The notes: generated by a model from the letters alone, not told the origin. 64,000 nt of DNA from Bacteroidota bacterium (GCA_028408365.1 JAOOLD010000003.1:1-64000), one strand, 5' to 3'. Counted from the stretch's first letter, positions 7,956-18,500 are shown. Program-made: numbers and translations.

Positions 7956-9178
7956 TTTAATAGTTTTTTTAATGCAATTTCAAGAGCAGTCTTGTAAATA
8001 TTATTTTTTTCGTTACTTTCTTGATAGCTTTCAATTAAAGCATCTTTGATTGTCTCTGAAACTGATTGGAAAACAGACTTAGGTTGCATATCAATATTTT
8101 CTTGCATGAAATATGAAAATGCTCTGGCCATTCCGCAATTTGATATAAAATCTGGAATAACACTTACCATCTCATCAGCTCTTTGACATATTGGACCATA
8201 AAAAATTTCATTTTCATCAAAGGGAACATTAGCGCCTGAGGAAATTACCTCTAAGTCGTTTGCAATCATTAGGTTAAGATGTTCTAATGTAACTAACCTT
8301 GATGCTGCGCAAGGAACAAAAATTTCAGCTCCGATTGACCAGATTTTTTGATTAATTAGTTCAAATGGCATGATATCTTTATCAATTAAAAAATTTGATG
8401 TTCTTGAACTTAGCAATTCAATTATTTTGTTGTGAGAGAGACCTTTCTCATCTAGTATTCCACCATTTTTATCAATAATTCCAACAATTTTTCCACCCAT
8501 TTTACTTAAGTAAAATGCAGTTGCACCCGCAACATTCCCCCATCCTTGCACAATAATTCTTTTTTCATGTAATTTACCACCGTATATATTGTAATAATGT
8601 ATTATAGATTCAGCTACTCCATAGCCAGTAATCAAATCTCCAATTGAGTATTTTGAGTTTATGTTGGGAGATAAATCTGTGGAATTTACAATCGAGGGCA
8701 CTCCTTTACTTAATTGATCTAGTAATAGTTTTTTGTTAGTATTTTTATTACTGAAGTGTCCACTTATGATACCTTCTAATGGAAATTCAATATTAATTTC
8801 ATTACAATATGGAATTACCTCCTCAACTTCATCAACGTTCATATCTCCGCCTGTACCATAGTAAGATTTTAATAAGGGTTTGACAGCTTTGAACCATCTT
8901 TTTAAGACATCAGTTTTTCGCTCGTCTCTAGGGTCAAAATTGATTCCTGACTTTCCTCCTCCAATGTTAGGACCTGAAACAGAAAATTTAATTTCCATTG
9001 TTTTTGCTAAGGCGAGAACTTCTTCTTTAGTAACACCTAATCTCATTCTTGTTCCTCCTGCAGCAGCTCCACCTCTTAATGAATTAATAACTAGCCATCC
9101 TTTAGCATTTGTATATTCATCTTGCCATTCAAAAACAATTTCAGGTTTTTTATTTTCAAACTCTTTTAAAAGCTTCAT
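7952..9178 (-). CDS. Glu/Leu/Phe/Val dehydrogenase family protein
   Basis: 408 residues. The N-terminal dimerisation domain has RGGAAAGGTRMRLGV and GPNIGGGKSGINFDPRD. The Lys in GGGKSG and the Asp in GGDMNVD occupy the catalytic positions of amino-acid dehydrogenases. The NAD(P)-binding domain contains VQGWGNVAGATA (about 208-220). The enzyme would interconvert an amino acid and its 2-oxo acid with ammonia release. Substrate choice between Glu and branched-chain amino acids cannot be read by eye. It is the first gene of the run mscS-nhaD-exbBD-tonB-folC. I found no TAnnTTTG box in the 75 nt upstream. Confidence 0.88.
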   Translation of the reverse strand: MKLLKEFENKKPEIVFEWQDEYTNAKGWLVINSLRGGAAAGGTRMRLGVTKEEVLALAKTMEIKFSVSGPNIGGGKSGINFDPRDERKTDVLKRWFKAVKPLLKSYYGTGGDMNVDEVEEVIPYCNEINIEFPLEGIISGHFSNKNTNKKLLLDQLSKGVPSIVNSTDLSPNINSKYSIGDLITGYGVAESIIHYYNIYGGKLHEKRIIVQGWGNVAGATAFYLSKMGGKIVGIIDKNGGILDEKGLSHNKIIELLSSRTSNFLIDKDIMPFELINQKIWSIGAEIFVPCAASRLVTLEHLNLMIANDLEVISSGANVPFDENEIFYGPICQRADEMVSVIPDFISNCGMARAFSYFMQENIDMQPKSVFQSVSETIKDALIESYQESNEKNNIYKTALEIALKKLLK

Positions 9179-9253
9179 AAATTTATTTCGATGCTAATTT
9201 AATAATAACTAATTTTTTATGTGTACTGAATGCTTAATGACATTTAAAACATT

Positions 9254-10300
9254 TCAACATAGTTTATAAACATCTCCAACTATAGAGTCTTTTACTGCGC
9301 CAGTAACACTTTTTAGACAATTAATTTCATTATTTAGTTTTAGGACTGCTAAAAAACCAAATATCATAGCTTCTTTAAAGTCAATTAATTCGTTAGATGG
9401 AATAATTATTTCTGAAGAAGAAAAATCACAAATTCTATCCATAAGAAATTTATTTTTAGCTCCCCCTCCTGTGACGAGTGTTTTTTGAGATTTTAGATTA
9501 GTACCTATTTGAAAGGCTATATGTTCAACAATTGTTCTTAAAATATCTATGACTTTAAATGAATTACTAATTCTTGTTAAGAAATTCTGCTCTAACCACT
9601 CTCTTGAAAGAGATTTAGGACTTTTTGAAGAATAAAATTGAATTTTATTTAATTCATTATATAAGCACTTAATCATATTTCCGCTTCTAGAAATTTCACC
9701 ACCACTGTCAAATTCTTTCCCCAACTTTCTACAGTAGAAGTTAAGTGCAATATTTGCGGGACAAATATCAAATGCCTTAATTGAATTATTTGATTTGACA
9801 GATAAATTTGCAAATCCTCCAATGTTTAAGCAATACTTATATTGTTGAAATAATAATTTATCCCCAATTGGTACTAGAGGAGCTCCTTGACCTCCAAAGT
9901 CAATATCTTTTTTTCTAAAGTTGTTTATAGTTGTTATCCTACATAGCTCATTAATTACCTTTCCTGAGCCAATTTGTAATGTAATTTTTTTTGAAGGATC
10001 ATGAAAAACTGTATGTCCATGGCTCGAAATAACATCAGCTTTAATTTTATTTTTCTCTATAAAATGATTTATTTTATCACTTATATGCTTTGCAAATTCA
10101 ATGTCAATCTCTTTAATTTTTTTTTCATTCTCTAAATGAAGATTAATTAAGGTTTTTTTCCAAAAATTACAATAGTGGTAAGTTTTAGAGTTCAAGATTT
10201 CATATTTCCATTTTTTGTTTTTAATAAATCTGCAAAATGAAATGTCAAGTCCATCAACTGAAGTACCTGACATAACACCTATTACATTGTATTTTTTCAT
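9254..10300 (-). CDS. anmK: Anhydro-N-acetylmuramic acid kinase
   Basis: 348 residues of the AnmK/UPF0075 family. This cytoplasmic sugar kinase converts recycled 1,6-anhydro-MurNAc to MurNAc-6-phosphate. The signature GVMSGTSVDGLDIS is at the N-terminus, SSHGHTVFHDP is near residue 94, and NIGGFANLS and FDICPANIALN are in the middle. A C-terminal LVTGGGAKNKFLM completes the actin-like ATPase fold. It is a single minus-strand gene divergent from the acyl-CoA dehydrogenase. Bacteroidota enzymes are often somewhat shorter than the E. coli protein. Confidence 0.95.
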   Translation of the reverse strand: MKKYNVIGVMSGTSVDGLDISFCRFIKNKKWKYEILNSKTYHYCNFWKKTLINLHLENEKKIKEIDIEFAKHISDKINHFIEKNKIKADVISSHGHTVFHDPSKKITLQIGSGKVINELCRITTINNFRKKDIDFGGQGAPLVPIGDKLLFQQYKYCLNIGGFANLSVKSNNSIKAFDICPANIALNFYCRKLGKEFDSGGEISRSGNMIKCLYNELNKIQFYSSKSPKSLSREWLEQNFLTRISNSFKVIDILRTIVEHIAFQIGTNLKSQKTLVTGGGAKNKFLMDRICDFSSSEIIIPSNELIDFKEAMIFGFLAVLKLNNEINCLKSVTGAVKDSIVGDVYKLC

Positions 10301-10333
10301 TTAATTACTGCTTATTAAGTTTATTAAAAAGTG

Positions 10334-10341
10334 TAATTTTG
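10334..10341 (+). promoter_or_regulatory. -7 promoter box TAATTTTG
   Basis: TAnnTTTG match 14 nt before the acyl-CoA dehydrogenase ATG. No clear -33 TTG was found. Confidence 0.5.
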
Positions 10342-10355
10342 TTCAAAATACAAAA

Positions 10356-11495
10356 ATGAATTTTGAATTAACAGAAGAACAGATTTTAATCCGTGAAACA
10401 GCAAAAGAATTCACTAACAATCATTTACTTCCAGGTGTAATTGAGAGAGACGAAAATCAGCAATTTCCGAAAGATCAAATAAAAAAATTAGGTGAATTAG
10501 GATTTATGGGAATGATGGTAGATCCCAAATATGGTGGAGGTGGAATGGACACAGTTTCATATGTATTAGCAATGGAAGAATTTTCAAAAGTAGATGCCTC
10601 AACATCTGTTATTGTATCAGTTAATAATTCGTTAGTATGTTGGGGTATAGAAACATATGGAAACGATTTTCAAAAAGAAAAATATTTGAGCTTGTTAGCT
10701 ACTGGTGAAAAAATAGGCGCTTTTTGCCTTTCTGAACCTGAAGCAGGAAGTGATGCGACTTCACAAAGAACTACGGCTATTGAAAAAGAGAATCATTATC
10801 TGCTTAATGGCACAAAAAACTGGATAACCAATGGAAATTCAGCATCCATTTATTTAGTTATTGCTCAAACCCATCCTGAAAAAGGACATAAAGGAATTAA
10901 TGTTTTTATAGTCGAGAAAGATTTTGAAGGTTTTGTTGTTGGTCCAAAAGAAAACAAGCTTGGAATTAGAGGGTCTGACACACACTCAATTATGTTTACT
11001 GATGTTAAGGTCCCGAAAGAAAACAGAATAGGAGAGGATGGTTTTGGATTTAAATTTGCGATGAAGACTCTTTCAGGAGGTAGGATTGGTATTGCAGCTC
11101 AAGCTTTAGGAATTGCATCTGGATCTTTAGAGTTTTCACTAAAATACTCTAAGGAAAGAAAAGCTTTTGGTAAGGAAATTAATAAACACCAAGCAATTGC
11201 TTTCAAGCTTGCTGAAATGGCCACAGAAGTTGAAGCTGCAAGACTTCTATGTATAAAAGCTGCATGGCTTAAAGATAATGGTATGAATTATGATGAGGCT
11301 AGTGCTGTTGCAAAATTATATTCCTCTGATTTAGCAATGAAAGCTTCTGTTGAGGCTGTACAAATACATGGTGGTTACGGGTTTGTAAAAGAGTATCATG
11401 TTGAAAGACTAATGAGAGATGCAAAAATCACTCAAATTTATGAAGGAACATCCGAAATTCAGAAAATAGTAATATCTAGATCAATTTTAAGTTAG
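10356..11495 (+). CDS. Acyl-CoA dehydrogenase
   Basis: 379 residues, the standard size for short/medium-chain acyl-CoA dehydrogenases, which are FAD enzymes making the first oxidation of fatty-acid or branched-chain acyl-CoA. The family patterns are GAFCLSEPEAGSDA (about 121-134), NGTKNWITNG (about 151-160) and a C-terminal QIYEGTSEIQ. The Glu in YEGT is the catalytic base of the butyryl-CoA dehydrogenase subgroup. It is a lone plus-strand gene whose stop abuts the convergent murF stop. The physiological partner would be electron-transfer flavoprotein, which is not in the window. Confidence 0.94.
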   Translation: MNFELTEEQILIRETAKEFTNNHLLPGVIERDENQQFPKDQIKKLGELGFMGMMVDPKYGGGGMDTVSYVLAMEEFSKVDASTSVIVSVNNSLVCWGIETYGNDFQKEKYLSLLATGEKIGAFCLSEPEAGSDATSQRTTAIEKENHYLLNGTKNWITNGNSASIYLVIAQTHPEKGHKGINVFIVEKDFEGFVVGPKENKLGIRGSDTHSIMFTDVKVPKENRIGEDGFGFKFAMKTLSGGRIGIAAQALGIASGSLEFSLKYSKERKAFGKEINKHQAIAFKLAEMATEVEAARLLCIKAAWLKDNGMNYDEASAVAKLYSSDLAMKASVEAVQIHGGYGFVKEYHVERLMRDAKITQIYEGTSEIQKIVISRSILS

Positions 11496-12752
11496 TTACA
11501 AGTAATTTAGAATTTTTTCCAAAGTAATTGATCTAGACCCTTTAACCAGTATAAAATACTTTTCTAATTCTAATAAATTTTTCTTAGGAACTGAATCCAC
11601 ATTTTTGAATGAATTTTCCTTTTTTATTGAACTAAATATATCACCAACTAATATAAATTCATATTCTTTTTCTGTAATTAAATTAATTATTTCTTGGTGT
11701 TCTATTTCTGATTTATCTCCCAACTCTAGCATATCTCCCAATATTAAAAATTTCTTTTCATATTTTATATAATCAAAATAATTTATAGTTTCTCTCATGC
11801 TGTTTGGATTTGCGTTGTATGCGTCCATGAAAACTTTGTTTCTTTTTGTTTTTATTATTTGTGATCTATTATTTTTTGGAATGTAGTTCTGAACAGCTTC
11901 TTGAATTAAAAACTTATCAATTTTGAAGTAATCTCCAATGCAAATCGCTAAAGCCAGATTAAATTTTTGATATTTGCCAATTAAATTTGATTTAAAAGTT
12001 TTTCCAAGACAAAAAACATTTACGTATATATCATCGATAGTGATTTGTGGTGCATATATTGATTCAGATCCATAGCTAATCGAATTTAATCCATAAGTTC
12101 TTTTTGACAATTTTTTATCGTCACTGTTTACAAATATAGTACCATTATTCTTGTCTAGATATCTGTAAAGTTCAGTTTTTCCTATTAAAATATTGTCAAT
12201 AGAACCAAATCCCTCAAGATGCGCCTTTCCTATATTTGTGATTATTCCAAAATTAGGTTTTGCAATTTCACATAATAATTCAATCTCTTTTAAATGATTT
12301 GCGCCCATCTCTATTACGGCGAACTGATGACTTTTATTAAGTTTTAATAATGTGAGAGGAACTCCAATGTGATTATTCAGATTCCCTTCTGTTGATAAAA
12401 CATTATACTTTTTTCTTAAAACGGAGCTGATGAGTTCTTTTGATGTTGTTTTGCCATTGGATCCAGTTATTGCTATTAAACTGCACGCTAACTTAGATCT
12501 GTGAAGGCTTGCAAGTTCTTGAAGACAAATCAAAACATCGTCGACAAGAATGTACTTTTCACTTTTTTTATATTTTTTATCATCTATTACACAAAATGAA
12601 CATCCTTGTGATAAGGCTTGATCTGCAAAAAGATTTCCATTAAAGTTTTTGCCTTTTAGGCTGAAAAAAATAGTATTTTTCTTTGTTTGTCTGCTATCAG
12701 TACATACTCCTTCAGATTCAAGAAATAATTTATATATATCTTCTATTAGCAT
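11496..12752 (-). CDS. murF: UDP-N-acetylmuramoyl-tripeptide--D-Ala-D-Ala ligase
   Basis: A 418-residue Mur ligase catalysing the last cytoplasmic step of the peptidoglycan precursor. Residues 1-75 form the UDP-MurNAc-binding domain, with SLKGKNFNGN. The ATP loop ITGSNGKTTSKE is near residue 93, and NNHIGVPLTLL, FMDAYNANPNSM and ILGDMLELG are typical of MurF rather than MurE. The ATG lies immediately after the U-tract of the gldJ terminator, so expression may depend on read-through. It overlaps nothing at its 3' end and converges on the acyl-CoA dehydrogenase. Confidence 0.95.
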   Translation of the reverse strand: MLIEDIYKLFLESEGVCTDSRQTKKNTIFFSLKGKNFNGNLFADQALSQGCSFCVIDDKKYKKSEKYILVDDVLICLQELASLHRSKLACSLIAITGSNGKTTSKELISSVLRKKYNVLSTEGNLNNHIGVPLTLLKLNKSHQFAVIEMGANHLKEIELLCEIAKPNFGIITNIGKAHLEGFGSIDNILIGKTELYRYLDKNNGTIFVNSDDKKLSKRTYGLNSISYGSESIYAPQITIDDIYVNVFCLGKTFKSNLIGKYQKFNLALAICIGDYFKIDKFLIQEAVQNYIPKNNRSQIIKTKRNKVFMDAYNANPNSMRETINYFDYIKYEKKFLILGDMLELGDKSEIEHQEIINLITEKEYEFILVGDIFSSIKKENSFKNVDSVPKKNLLELEKYFILVKGSRSITLEKILNYL

Positions 12753-12776
12753 AAAAAAACCCCAGTTAAGGGGTTT
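12753..12776 (-). terminator. Terminator between gldJ and murF
   Basis: On the minus strand AAACCCC-TTAACT-GGGGTTT is followed by T residues that run straight into the murF ATG. The inverted repeat has 7 bp with a 6-nt loop. Confidence 0.8.
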
Positions 12777-12797
12777 CTATTTTTTTAAGTCATTGAA

Positions 12798-14399
12798 TTA
12801 TTGTCTTCTTTTTTCATAATTGACACCTCTTCTTTGATTTTCAGCAAGATTGCTTTTTGGAGCTCCAACTCTGTCCATTGCACATCTAAATCCAATATGG
12901 TCAGAGGATTGATCTTGATCAAGAAATCTTCTGGTACCTGGGTTAAGCCAGTAAGCTCTGTCCTTCCAAGATCCCCCTTTGTACACTCTTGTTCTATCTG
13001 TGATCATTGAAGAATTTCCGTAGTCATACATTTCAGTACTATTTCCGGTTCTCGTATTGTTTTCATATTTATCAGCACGTTGGTTCCACTTGTCAATTTT
13101 CACTTTTGAAGTGTCTTTATCTGATGTCTCATCCAGAAAAGTGTTCCAATCAATTCCCATTTGCGACTCTATGTCTCCATCTAAATAATTGATGTTATCA
13201 GATTTTTTATAGTTTCTTCTATAGACATTGTCGGCATCATCAACAGGAACCATTGTTATTCTGCCGAGACTATCTTTTTCCGCAATGAATCCATCTTCAT
13301 CTTTTTTCTGTGTCTGATATACATTTCCTCTAAATGGCCTATGATCTGTTGTAAAAGTTTGCTCGATTACAGGACGATAAACATCAAGTACCCATTCGGA
13401 AACGTTACCGGCCATATTGTATAAACCGTAATCATTAGGCCAATAAGATCTCACTGGTCCAGTGATATCAGCATTGTCATTAAGGTTTCCTGAAACACCC
13501 ATGTTATCACCTCTTCCTCTTTTAAAGTTTGCCATTATTTCTCCTTGATTTTTGTTTGAGCTATTTCTTAAAGATGCTCCGTTCCAAGGATATATTTTTC
13601 TTTCGGAAATATTTTCATCATTTGTGTTACCAACATATCCAAGTGCAGCAAATTCCCACTCAGCCTCGGTTGGTAGTCTATATTTAGGCAATAAAAGTCC
13701 ATCTCTCATTTTTATTCTTCTAGACTTTTCACCAGTTGATGGGTCATAGTTTCTCGGATTCTTTTTGACAATTCCTTCGTATTGACCTGCTAGATAAGCT
13801 TCGGTATTAAATGTATTGTCATCAACCTGTTCAATATCTTCTTTTAGAATTCCTTCATTAATAAGAATTCTTTCATTAACACGATCAGTTCTCCAATTAC
13901 AATAATTATTTGCTTGTGACCAACTAACACCAACAACAGGATAATTTCTGTAAGCGGGATGTCTTAGGTATTGGGTAACATATGGCTCATTATATCCTAA
14001 TTTATCTCTCCAAACTAAAGTATCAGGAAGAGCTTTTGTGTAAACTTCAGGATATGATTGACCATATACTCTTTTTAACCAGTATAAATACTCTAAATAA
14101 TCTGTGTTACTAACTTCAGTTTCATCTAAATAAAAGGATGAAACAGTTACTCTTCTAGGAACATTATTCCATTCATACATTACATCTTGCTCAACTCTGC
14201 CCATTGAAAAAGTTCCTCCTTCAATGAACATTAGTCCAGGGCCTGTCATTTGTTCAGTAAATTTTGTATTTACTTCAAACCCACCTGATTTGGTTTCGTT
14301 GTAGTTCCATCCAGTAGTTGGGGATGTACTTTTCTTAGAACATGAGCTTAGAGCTAAGCTAATTGTTATTATTGTTAAAATTTTAAATGATATTTTCAT
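12798..14399 (-). CDS. gldJ: Gliding motility lipoprotein GldJ
   Basis: A 533-residue lipoprotein: signal peptide MKISFKILTIITISLALSS, then Cys20. It has an FGE-sulfatase-like fold, starting with MFIEGGTFSMG and ending with IGFRCAMD, with large insertions, as in GldJ of Flavobacterium. Where a true FGE has its catalytic cysteines, this protein reads KGGSWKDRAYW. It therefore lacks the C-x4-C pair and is a structural homologue rather than an enzyme. GldJ is needed for gliding and T9SS function in flavobacteria. It follows the PorP/SprF gene by 15 nt and sits next to porU-porV, the usual neighbourhood. Confidence 0.92.
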   Translation of the reverse strand: MKISFKILTIITISLALSSCSKKSTSPTTGWNYNETKSGGFEVNTKFTEQMTGPGLMFIEGGTFSMGRVEQDVMYEWNNVPRRVTVSSFYLDETEVSNTDYLEYLYWLKRVYGQSYPEVYTKALPDTLVWRDKLGYNEPYVTQYLRHPAYRNYPVVGVSWSQANNYCNWRTDRVNERILINEGILKEDIEQVDDNTFNTEAYLAGQYEGIVKKNPRNYDPSTGEKSRRIKMRDGLLLPKYRLPTEAEWEFAALGYVGNTNDENISERKIYPWNGASLRNSSNKNQGEIMANFKRGRGDNMGVSGNLNDNADITGPVRSYWPNDYGLYNMAGNVSEWVLDVYRPVIEQTFTTDHRPFRGNVYQTQKKDEDGFIAEKDSLGRITMVPVDDADNVYRRNYKKSDNINYLDGDIESQMGIDWNTFLDETSDKDTSKVKIDKWNQRADKYENNTRTGNSTEMYDYGNSSMITDRTRVYKGGSWKDRAYWLNPGTRRFLDQDQSSDHIGFRCAMDRVGAPKSNLAENQRRGVNYEKRRQ

Positions 14400-14414
14400 A
14401 ATTATTGTTTTAAT

Positions 14415-15404
14415 CTAAAATTGTGGGCAACTGATTGTGTTAAATGATTTACTTCTAGTTTTATTAGGCAAATAAATTGTAAATGATAGTTCGTGAGCTC
14501 CAAGAGTATTACTATTCTTAAGATTACTCACTGTTATATCATAACTATATCCAAATTTGAAGTTATCTTGTAATAGACCGATTAGCAAGATAAAGGAATC
14601 AAAGTTTTCAATACTATGTCTGGCCCATAATCCTCCTACAAATGGTCCTCTATACACATACATACCATAATTAAACTGTTGAAAATCTTGTTGTTTCTGA
14701 TACAAAAAGTTTGGAGAAATCATAGTTACATTGTTACTGTATCTATTTATTGGAAAATTCCCACCAAAATGTGTAGTTATTTTTGTGGGTAATGAACTTT
14801 CACTAATAAAACCTTGATTAGGTTGGGTTAAGTGGTGAGCAGCAAAACCAAAATAGAAATTTTCGGTGTATCCTACAAAACCAGTGGAAAAGTCAGGAAA
14901 CTGTTTGTAGCTGGGATTGTTGGCTATGTTCTCTTGAGTATTGTAAATAAAACCATATTTTGGATCAATCATGTCTCCAAATGTTAGGTTGTCCCAGTTA
15001 AGATCCATTCTTCTGTAAGTTGCTTCAAAGCCAGCGTTTATCCGAAATTTCCTACTTACCTCAAGGTGATAAGCGTAAATTATTGATGCAGTATTTACTT
15101 GCAAATTTCCATCACCGCTCCTGTCATTAACAAACATGACTCCTAATCCACCACCAATTTTGTCAACATATTGGTCGTATGAAACTGCTGTTGTGACATA
15201 AGTTCGGCCAATACCTGGCCATTGATCTCTATAATTCAAGTTACCTCTAGGGGCACCCTTAGGTGCTGAACCTGAAAAGGCAGGGTTGAGATATAATGGG
15301 TTAGCATAAAACTGACTAAAGGCAGGGTCTTGAGCTTTTGATTCTTTCTGAGATGAGAAAAAACAAACAACTGCAAAAATCATTACTAGATTTATCTTCT
15401 TCAA
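14415..15404 (-). CDS. Type IX secretion membrane protein, PorP/SprF family
   Basis: An outer-membrane beta-barrel of the PorP/SprF family, about 329 residues. After the signal peptide it has QDPAFSQFYANPLYLNPAFSG, typical of the family, then repeated beta strands such as GGGLGVMFVND and FKFGYSYDI. The track start (TTG at 15434) lies inside the -7 promoter box and cannot be translated. The TTG at 15404 gives MKKINLVMIFAVVCFF, a proper signal peptide. ATG 15383 is the alternative but lacks the basic N-region. It is the first gene of a two-gene unit with gldJ and is divergent from porU. Many Bacteroidota carry several PorP/SprF paralogues, so a specific symbol is not assigned. Confidence 0.85.
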   Translation of the reverse strand: MKKINLVMIFAVVCFFSSQKESKAQDPAFSQFYANPLYLNPAFSGSAPKGAPRGNLNYRDQWPGIGRTYVTTAVSYDQYVDKIGGGLGVMFVNDRSGDGNLQVNTASIIYAYHLEVSRKFRINAGFEATYRRMDLNWDNLTFGDMIDPKYGFIYNTQENIANNPSYKQFPDFSTGFVGYTENFYFGFAAHHLTQPNQGFISESSLPTKITTHFGGNFPINRYSNNVTMISPNFLYQKQQDFQQFNYGMYVYRGPFVGGLWARHSIENFDSFILLIGLLQDNFKFGYSYDITVSNLKNSNTLGAHELSFTIYLPNKTRSKSFNTISCPQF

Positions 15405-15431
15405 TTTCTTATAGATTATTTGTGTCAAACA

Positions 15432-15459
15432 CAAAAATAAACAATTTATTTGTTTTCAA
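15432..15459 (-). promoter_or_regulatory. Promoter of porP/sprF-gldJ (TTG-N17-TATTTTTG)
   Basis: Minus strand: -7 box TATTTTTG at 15432-15439 and -33 TTG at 15457-15459, with a 17-nt spacer. It is a full consensus match. It shows that the ORF-track TTG start at 15434 is within the promoter. Confidence 0.7.
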
Positions 15460-15510
15460 CTTTTTTTATGTGAAATAAACAAGAATTAGTTTCGTTTAGA
15501 AAAGGTTAAT

Positions 15511-15518
15511 TAACTTTG
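15511..15518 (+). promoter_or_regulatory. -7 promoter box TAACTTTG of porU
   Basis: The box ends exactly 4 nt before the porU ATG. The transcript would start at or very near the start codon. Confidence 0.6.
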
Positions 15519-15522
15519 TAAT

Positions 15523-18500
15523 ATGAGATTAATATCTGTGTTTCTTATTTTTAGTTTATCTTCTTTTTCACAAGAAAATTCTCAAAATAGTTCGATTTTC
15601 TCATCAGGAAACTGGTTCAAGATTTGTGTTGAAAATGATGGAGTATATAAATTAAGCAAGGAAGATCTCAATAATATGGGAATAGATAACCCAATTTATT
15701 GTGATCAAATTTCAATTTTCGGCAACTCATTTGGCATGCTTCCAAATAAAAATTCAGATTATAGGCCGCTAGAAATCACTGAAAATAGCATAAAATTAAT
15801 TGACTTGAATCAAAACAATATTTTAGAGAGTGAGGATATAATTTTATTTTATGGAAAATCACCAAACGAATGGGTTTTTAACTCAAGTTCTAAAAATTTT
15901 GAGTACGAGCAACATTTATATGATGACAAAAATTGTTATTTCATAAATGTTGAAGGAATTGGTCAATCAAAGAGAATAATGCTTGATAATGTTTCTACAA
16001 CATCTCCAACAATCGTTAATACCTTTAATGATATGGCTGTTGTTGAAAATGAAACAGAAAATCTTATAGAGTCAGGTAGTCAATGGTTTGGACAAAGATT
16101 CGATTTTCAAGTCCAAAAATCTTACAGTTTTAATTTTCCAAATCTAAGTAATGATTCAATTTATTTAAAAATTTCAGCTGTTTCTCGTTCTACATCAAGC
16201 TCCAGATTTGATATTCGAGCTCAAGGCAATATTATTGGTAATATAAACATATCTCCAATTTCAGGAAATTATGCTTCAGACTATGCAAAAGATGAAGTTT
16301 TTAACAACTATTTTTTGTCTAACTCTGACAATTTGCAAGTTGAGTTAACTTATGTACCTCAAATTTCCAATTCTACAGGCTGGCTCGATTACATTGAGAT
16401 TAATGCAGAAAGAGAACTAAATTTTGTCGGTACTCAAATGTTATTTACAAATTGTAAATCTATTACATCAGAAGATAGAAAATACCTCATCAACAACGTT
16501 AGCACAAATCAATCAATTTGGGATATAACCAAGAAAAATGATGTTGTTCAAAAAGAAATTACGTTTTCAAATAATCAGGCTCAGATTTTTTCGAAAGATG
16601 ATTTGTGTAATGAATTCATTATATTCACCAATTCTAACTATCTCACCCCTAGCTTTTATGGGAAAATAGAGAATCAAAATTTAAAAGAAATATCTAATGA
16701 GACTGAATACATAATTATAACTTCCAAAGATTTTGAATCTCAAGCGTATCAAATCTCAGATCTTCATTCCTCTTATGATAATTTAGTTTGTGAAGTTGTT
16801 GTAATAGATCTTATTTACAATGAATTTTCTTCAGGTGTAAAAGATATCACTGCTTTAAGAGATTTTATAAGATTTCAATACCTCAAAGAAAATTCTCAAC
16901 TCTCATACATTCTTCTACTTGGTGATGGTTCATATGATATGAAAAATAGAGTTCAAAACAACACTGATTTTATACCAACTTATCAAGCTAAAAACTCATT
17001 TCATCCAGTCAATTCTTATGTTTCCGATGATTACTTTGTAATGCTAGACGAAGATGATGGTGATTTTTTAAATGATATAATTGATTTACCAATTGGCAGA
17101 ATACCAATTTCAAATCAACAACAAGCAAATGACTTCGTTGAAAAATTATATAGTTATTATTCAAATTATTCACTGGGTTCATGGAGAAATAATTTCACTT
17201 TTATTGCTGACGATTGTGATAATGAATTTTTAGGATCTAATACACATATGTGGCAAGCTGATAGTTTGGCTAACATAATTGACGATAATGTTCAAAATTT
17301 TAATATAAATAAAATTTTTCTAGATAATTACAATCAAATTTCAACTGCTGGCGGTCCTAGAAGTCCTGATGCCCAAAATGCAATAAATGAAGCCATAAGT
17401 AAGGGTTCTCTATTTGTTAATTATACTGGACACGGTGGTGAACTAGGATGGACACAAGAAAGAATACTTGAGCTTTCTCAAATAAATCAATGGTCTAATA
17501 TTTATAGAATGCCGATTTTTATGACTGCAACTTGTAAATTTAGCAGATTCGACTCACCAACTGTCAGTTCTGCTGGAGAACAACTCTTATTAAATCCAAA
17601 AGGTGGTGCAATTGCATTGCTCAGTACTACAAGATTAGTTTATTCTAATCCAAACTATAACCTTAATAAAAAGTTTATTAATTCTATTGTTAATAATACT
17701 AATCTTAACGATCAAAAAATTAAACTTGGAGATATTTTTCTGGAGACCAAAGTTAACAGTGGTTCTAGCTTAAATAACAGAAATTTTACTCTTTTGGGAG
17801 ATCCTGCATTGACAATTAATTTCGCTGAAAACTTAATTGAAATAACTGAAAGTTCTGTCGATACTATGAAGGCGTTTTCAGAGGTTTCAGTAACAGGAAT
17901 AGTAAAAAATAATTCAGGTTCAAAAATTGAGAACTTTAATGGGTTTTTAAATGCCAAAGTTTATGAATATGAAAGAAATTTGTCTACGCTAGGGCAACAG
18001 AATTGTACACCAATGCCATATAGAGATCAAAGCTCTTTGATATTTAATGGAAACTGCACGGTTGTAAACGGAGATTTTAATTTTAAATTCACTGTTCCAG
18101 GTGATATCTCATACTTGTTTGGAAATGCCAAGATAAGTATGTATGCATTTGATACAACTAATACATTAACTGATGCTAAGGGCTATGATGAAAGTTTTGT
18201 AATAGGTGGTATTGAAAATAACTTTGTTGAAGATAATCAAGGTCCTCAAATTGATTTATATATCGACAATAGAAATTTTATTGATGGAGGAATCAGCAGT
18301 GAAAATCCTGTGCTAATTGTTGATTTATTTGACGAGAGTGGTATTAATACAACTCTTAATGGAATTGGACATCAAATTACTGCCACTTTGAATGGTGGAC
18401 CACCAGTAATATTAAATGATTTTTATACATCAGCATTAGATAACTATAGATCTGGAACAATAGAATATCAATTTTTCTCACTTGAAGATGGTGAGTACAT

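Noticed and set aside
8880-9197. Plus-strand 105-residue ORF
   Set aside because: Antisense to the conserved N-terminal half of the amino-acid dehydrogenase.
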